Assembly (NCBI GenBank): GCA_001871075.1
Contig: MNUP01000012.1
Coordinates: 1 to 51,774, forward strand
Origin: Candidatus Desantisbacteria bacterium CG1_02_49_89
GTDB lineage: Bacteria; Desantisbacteria; UBA1551
Reading direction: 5' to 3'
DNA length: 51,774 nt
Shown here: one piece after another, positions 48,657 through 51,774 of the stretch
Layout: every line of letters begins with the position of its first letter
Position numbering within the stretch: the first letter of the stretch is position 1
The notes under the pieces: model-generated
Told to the model about the DNA's origin: nothing
Database searches by the model: none
Seen by the model: only the letters and a program-made list of their open reading frames with translations
Position numbers and translations under genes: made by a program

Positions 48657-49022
48657 TTAAGCCTGCTTTAAGGCTGGAGCGTCTGCCCATAATAACTCCA
48701 GACTGTAAAATTCTCTGATCTCTTTTAAAAAAATATGCACTATTATAGTCCCGTAATCCAAAAGAACCCAGCTGGCTGAATCGCGGCCTTCCTCGTGCAG
48801 AAGCCTTGCACCACTTTCTTCCATTCTTTCGGATATTGCGTCTGCTATGGCTTTGGCCTGGACGGTTGATTCAGCCGTGCATATAAAAAAATAGTCAGTT
48901 ATCGAAGTAAGACCCTGAAGGCAGAGGATTGAAATATCGGAAGCGAACTTTTCCGAGGCAGCGCTTTGTATTGCGGTCAGTCTATCATTCACAGGCGGGC
49001 CTGTATCCTCGTTATTTAACAA
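48657..49022 (-). CDS. rsfS: Ribosomal silencing factor RsfS
   Basis: 121 aa; SDISILCLQGLTSITDYFFICTAESTVQAKAIADAI, WVLLDYGTIIVHIFL. Confidence 0.93.
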   Translation of the reverse strand: MLNNEDTGPPVNDRLTAIQSAASEKFASDISILCLQGLTSITDYFFICTAESTVQAKAIADAISERMEESGARLLHEEGRDSASWVLLDYGTIIVHIFLKEIREFYSLELLWADAPALKQA

Positions 49023-51534
49023 TATGAGGTGTTATGAATATAACGAGGTTAACTTTTGTTTTTGATTTTGAAGTATAACGGAACAGGGCTCCCAGGAGCG
49101 GGATATCACCCAGGAGCGGAACCTTGTATTCAGATGACCTGATCTCGTCCCTTATCAGGCCGCCGACTATCAGCGTCTGGCCGTCATTGATAAGAACGCG
49201 GCTCTTCAGCTGGCGCGTGTTTATGATGGGAACACCCGGAACATCGGCCCCGTATTCATACGTGCTGATCTGGGGATCCAGCTCAAGAATAACAGAACTT
49301 GCTCCGCTAATATGGGGGGTAACATTAAGCAACACCCCGACGTCCAAATATACTATTTGCTCGGAACTTGTTATGCTTCCGCCTGCACCCGTGGTAGTTG
49401 AGATTTGTTTATACGGAATCTTCGAGCCAACCTGAATGGAAGCCTGCTGGTTATCCAGGCATACGATCTGAGGCTGCGAAAGTATGTTGAAATCCGTCTT
49501 TGACCTGAATACGTTTATAACAGCTTCCAGGTCCGCGGTGGAGATCGTTATGCCGACACCTGTGCCTTTTTCGGGCGTGAACATTATCTTGCCGGTCACC
49601 GGGCTTCCGCTTTTCCCTATCCGGTTCCATATGGTATTTATATCTTCGCCGCTTGAATTGGAAACTTCAGCAAATTTAACCTCGATTGACACCTGTTTCG
49701 GAGCAAGGTCCAGCTCTTCTATCATCCTGCTTATCACTTCGATATTATCAGGCGCGTCGATCAGGATCAGGGTATTTGAGGGCTCGTCTGCCTGGATCAT
49801 CCCGTCCTTCGAAAGCATTTTTGATATCGTTGTGCTTATCTGGGCAGCCTTGGCATACTTGATCACAAAACTCTTGGTCACATACACCTTTTCATCCTTG
49901 GTTATTTCTCCCGTTTTACCCTTTGCCTCGATCTTCACTATGCGGAATATATTTTCCGCCTGTTTTTCGTAATCATAACCGTATAGTTTCAAAATGATGT
50001 CCAGGGCATCTTTCGGGTCAACGTCATCCAGGTGTATTGTCACCTTGCCCTTCACCTCTTCTGTCCCTATAATATTGATCTTCGCCTTTTTTGCGAGAAT
50101 TCTTATGATATCTCCGATCTCTGCTTCCCTGAAATCAAGCGATACGGCTTCTTTTTTTGGCACTGCGGGAACTACCTGCGGGGCAGCTTCAGGTATCGTG
50201 CCCTCTTCAGCTTTCAGCTGGCCTGCAGCCTCCTGTTTCCCTGCATCCGGAACTTTTTTTTCTTCTGCCGGTGCTGCCTCTGCCCGGACTGATCCTGCAG
50301 GCTCTTCAGTTTTTTTATACGTAGTATACGCGGTATCGGAAAGACTGACAATTATCGAGCTGTTCTCTTTTGTCACGTTTACTTTCTGGGGTATTTTTGT
50401 AAGCTCAAAAACGATCCTTGTTTCCGGATTTGGCCTGCCTTCATACTGCGCGGCCCTTATTTCCCTGAGCATCTGACGGTTGACCTGCACAGTCCTTTTT
50501 TCAGAAACAACAGTGCCGGACAGATCTATTACAAGCCTTGGCGGATTGTTCAGCGTAAAATTCTTGTATGAAACAGGGTTGCTCAGATTTATCCTTACTG
50601 TCACGCCTTCCGCCGTTTCGCTTACCAGCAGCCCGCGCAGCATACTCTCGCCTTTTTTAAGCGGGATGTAAGGAAACTTCACGGATATATCCTCTCCTGT
50701 AACAGCACTTCCCTTCGTTTCAAGAGGAAGGACCTGCGCTGCTTCCACAGGCGCAACCGCTTCAACCACGGGCGGAACCTCCTGCACTTTTTCAGCGGGA
50801 ACCTCTTCTTTCTTAACCTCTATCTGTGGTGTTTCCGCTACGGCAACCGGCGGAACGACTTCTTTGGGTTCGGCTTCAGCAACTGTGGCTACCGGAGTAA
50901 CTTCCGCGGTTGCGGCTGCGGCCGCATTCTGCACTTCGGCAGGAACGGACTCAGCGGACGCTACCGCCTGGGTAACAACGGCAGCAGGCTCCACGGCCAT
51001 GTTTTCCTTCGGTTGTTCTGTAATTTCAACAGGTGGATTTTCCGCTTCAGGGACCTGGGGCTCCACTTCTACGGCTTCTGCCGGGGCTGCCTCAACCTCT
51101 ACCACCGCTTCTTCAACAGCCTGTTTTACCGCAAAACTAACAGAAATGCTGGTGCCGCTTTGGGAAGCCTTGATATCCTGAGGCGAAGCTGCAAGTTCAG
51201 CGGCGATCTGCGCTATTAGCTTGGGGCGTGTTGAGAACTGCGAGACCTTCATTGATTTTATCTCGGGCACATCAACCGAAATCTGCTTTTCGTCGGTTTT
51301 GACTTCGAATAGATTTATTATAATACGCGGCGGGTTTTCAAGAGGGAAATATTTGTAGCTGACGGATTTATCCAGCATTATCTCGATTTTAATCGTCCCG
51401 TTCTCCTGAACGGCTTTAACCGTCTTGATCTCAACCGCTCCGGATGACCCGGAAAAAATAAATTCCATAAATATTGTAATTATTGCTGAACGCAATGAAA
51501 TCAATAAAAAAGCTGCTTTACCGTACTTCTTCAT
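49012..51534 (-). CDS. Type IV pilus/secretion secretin (PilQ-like) with AMIN domains and A/E/P/V-rich linker
   Basis: 840 aa; two AMIN-like repeats (PPRIIINLFEVKT, PPRLVIDLSGTVV), secretin core QVGSKIPYKQIST...LKSRVLINDGQTLIVGGLIRD. Confidence 0.92.
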   Translation of the reverse strand: MKKYGKAAFLLISLRSAIITIFMEFIFSGSSGAVEIKTVKAVQENGTIKIEIMLDKSVSYKYFPLENPPRIIINLFEVKTDEKQISVDVPEIKSMKVSQFSTRPKLIAQIAAELAASPQDIKASQSGTSISVSFAVKQAVEEAVVEVEAAPAEAVEVEPQVPEAENPPVEITEQPKENMAVEPAAVVTQAVASAESVPAEVQNAAAAATAEVTPVATVAEAEPKEVVPPVAVAETPQIEVKKEEVPAEKVQEVPPVVEAVAPVEAAQVLPLETKGSAVTGEDISVKFPYIPLKKGESMLRGLLVSETAEGVTVRINLSNPVSYKNFTLNNPPRLVIDLSGTVVSEKRTVQVNRQMLREIRAAQYEGRPNPETRIVFELTKIPQKVNVTKENSSIIVSLSDTAYTTYKKTEEPAGSVRAEAAPAEEKKVPDAGKQEAAGQLKAEEGTIPEAAPQVVPAVPKKEAVSLDFREAEIGDIIRILAKKAKINIIGTEEVKGKVTIHLDDVDPKDALDIILKLYGYDYEKQAENIFRIVKIEAKGKTGEITKDEKVYVTKSFVIKYAKAAQISTTISKMLSKDGMIQADEPSNTLILIDAPDNIEVISRMIEELDLAPKQVSIEVKFAEVSNSSGEDINTIWNRIGKSGSPVTGKIMFTPEKGTGVGITISTADLEAVINVFRSKTDFNILSQPQIVCLDNQQASIQVGSKIPYKQISTTTGAGGSITSSEQIVYLDVGVLLNVTPHISGASSVILELDPQISTYEYGADVPGVPIINTRQLKSRVLINDGQTLIVGGLIRDEIRSSEYKVPLLGDIPLLGALFRYTSKSKTKVNLVIFITPHIVK

Positions 51535-51545
51535 TTTAATCCTCC

Positions 51546-51774
51546 TTAATATTTAATACTTAAAAAGATTTCTTTATTTTTCCACAAAAGCTTGATATAA
51601 TCCTTTCCTATCTCGGTTACTCTCGCACCTGCGATCTCCTCGCCTTTCTTTACGATCTTATCCTGTTTTATCTCCTTAGTACTCACATTTATTATTGCAA
51701 GCGAACTTTCACTTTCCGTATATATTATACCGAGGAGAATAAAAGGATAGAGGTTCTTGATCTCCCTTATACTC
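51546..51774 (-). CDS. C-terminal fragment of a small pilus/secretion assembly protein (PilP/GspC-like position)
   Basis: Reverse complement encodes SIREIKNLYPFILLGIIYTESESSLAIINVSTKEIKQDKIVKKGEEIAGARVTEIGKDYIKLLWKNKEIFLSIKY*; immediately upstream of the secretin; 5' end off the window. Confidence 0.55.
   Translation of the reverse strand, partial: SIREIKNLYPFILLGIIYTESESSLAIINVSTKEIKQDKIVKKGEEIAGARVTEIGKDYIKLLWKNKEIFLSIKY

Noticed and set aside
50700-51130. Low-complexity Ala/Glu/Pro/Val stretch in the secretin as an inserted element
   Set aside because: Typical periplasmic linker between AMIN domains; no nucleotide-level repeat boundaries seen.

Overview
This window is almost entirely minus-strand and reads as one very large translation/transcription locus plus a short downstream envelope region. 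From high to low coordinates, the direction of transcription, it contains: the C-terminal end of a pilus/secretion protein; a PilQ-like secretin; rsfS; tRNA-Ala(GGC); an MsbA-type ABC transporter, GT2, LpxB-related, LpxL-type acyltransferase, DUF3108 and recR block; a four-subunit 2-oxoacid:ferredoxin oxidoreductase; tRNA-Asn; a small unannotated ORF; a lipoate/octanoyl-transfer protein; purA; tRNA-Thr(TGT)-Tyr-Gly-Thr(GGT); rpmG; tRNA-Trp; secE-nusG-rplKAJL; a fused rpoB-rpoC gene of 2540 aa; rpsL-rpsG-fusA-tuf; the complete S10-spc-alpha array to rplQ; and then a 16S-tRNA-Ile-tRNA-Ala-23S operon whose 23S 3' end runs off the left edge. Gene content and style suggest an uncultured Gram-negative-type lineage, tentatively Omnitrophota-like, but I cannot verify this. 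The most unusual signal is non-coding. Six of nine tRNA genes are followed, exactly at their 3' end, by a composite element: a perfect 7-11 bp hairpin whose sequence differs at each locus, then a ~70-150 bp imperfect inverted repeat built from iterated words such as GAAAATAGAGCAATAGA around a core close to AGACCGCAATTTCGCT. One copy sits inside the rRNA operon spacer. None of the six tRNAs with the element encodes CCA, while two of the three tRNAs without it do. Other repeats with similar architecture occur in the same intergenic regions.
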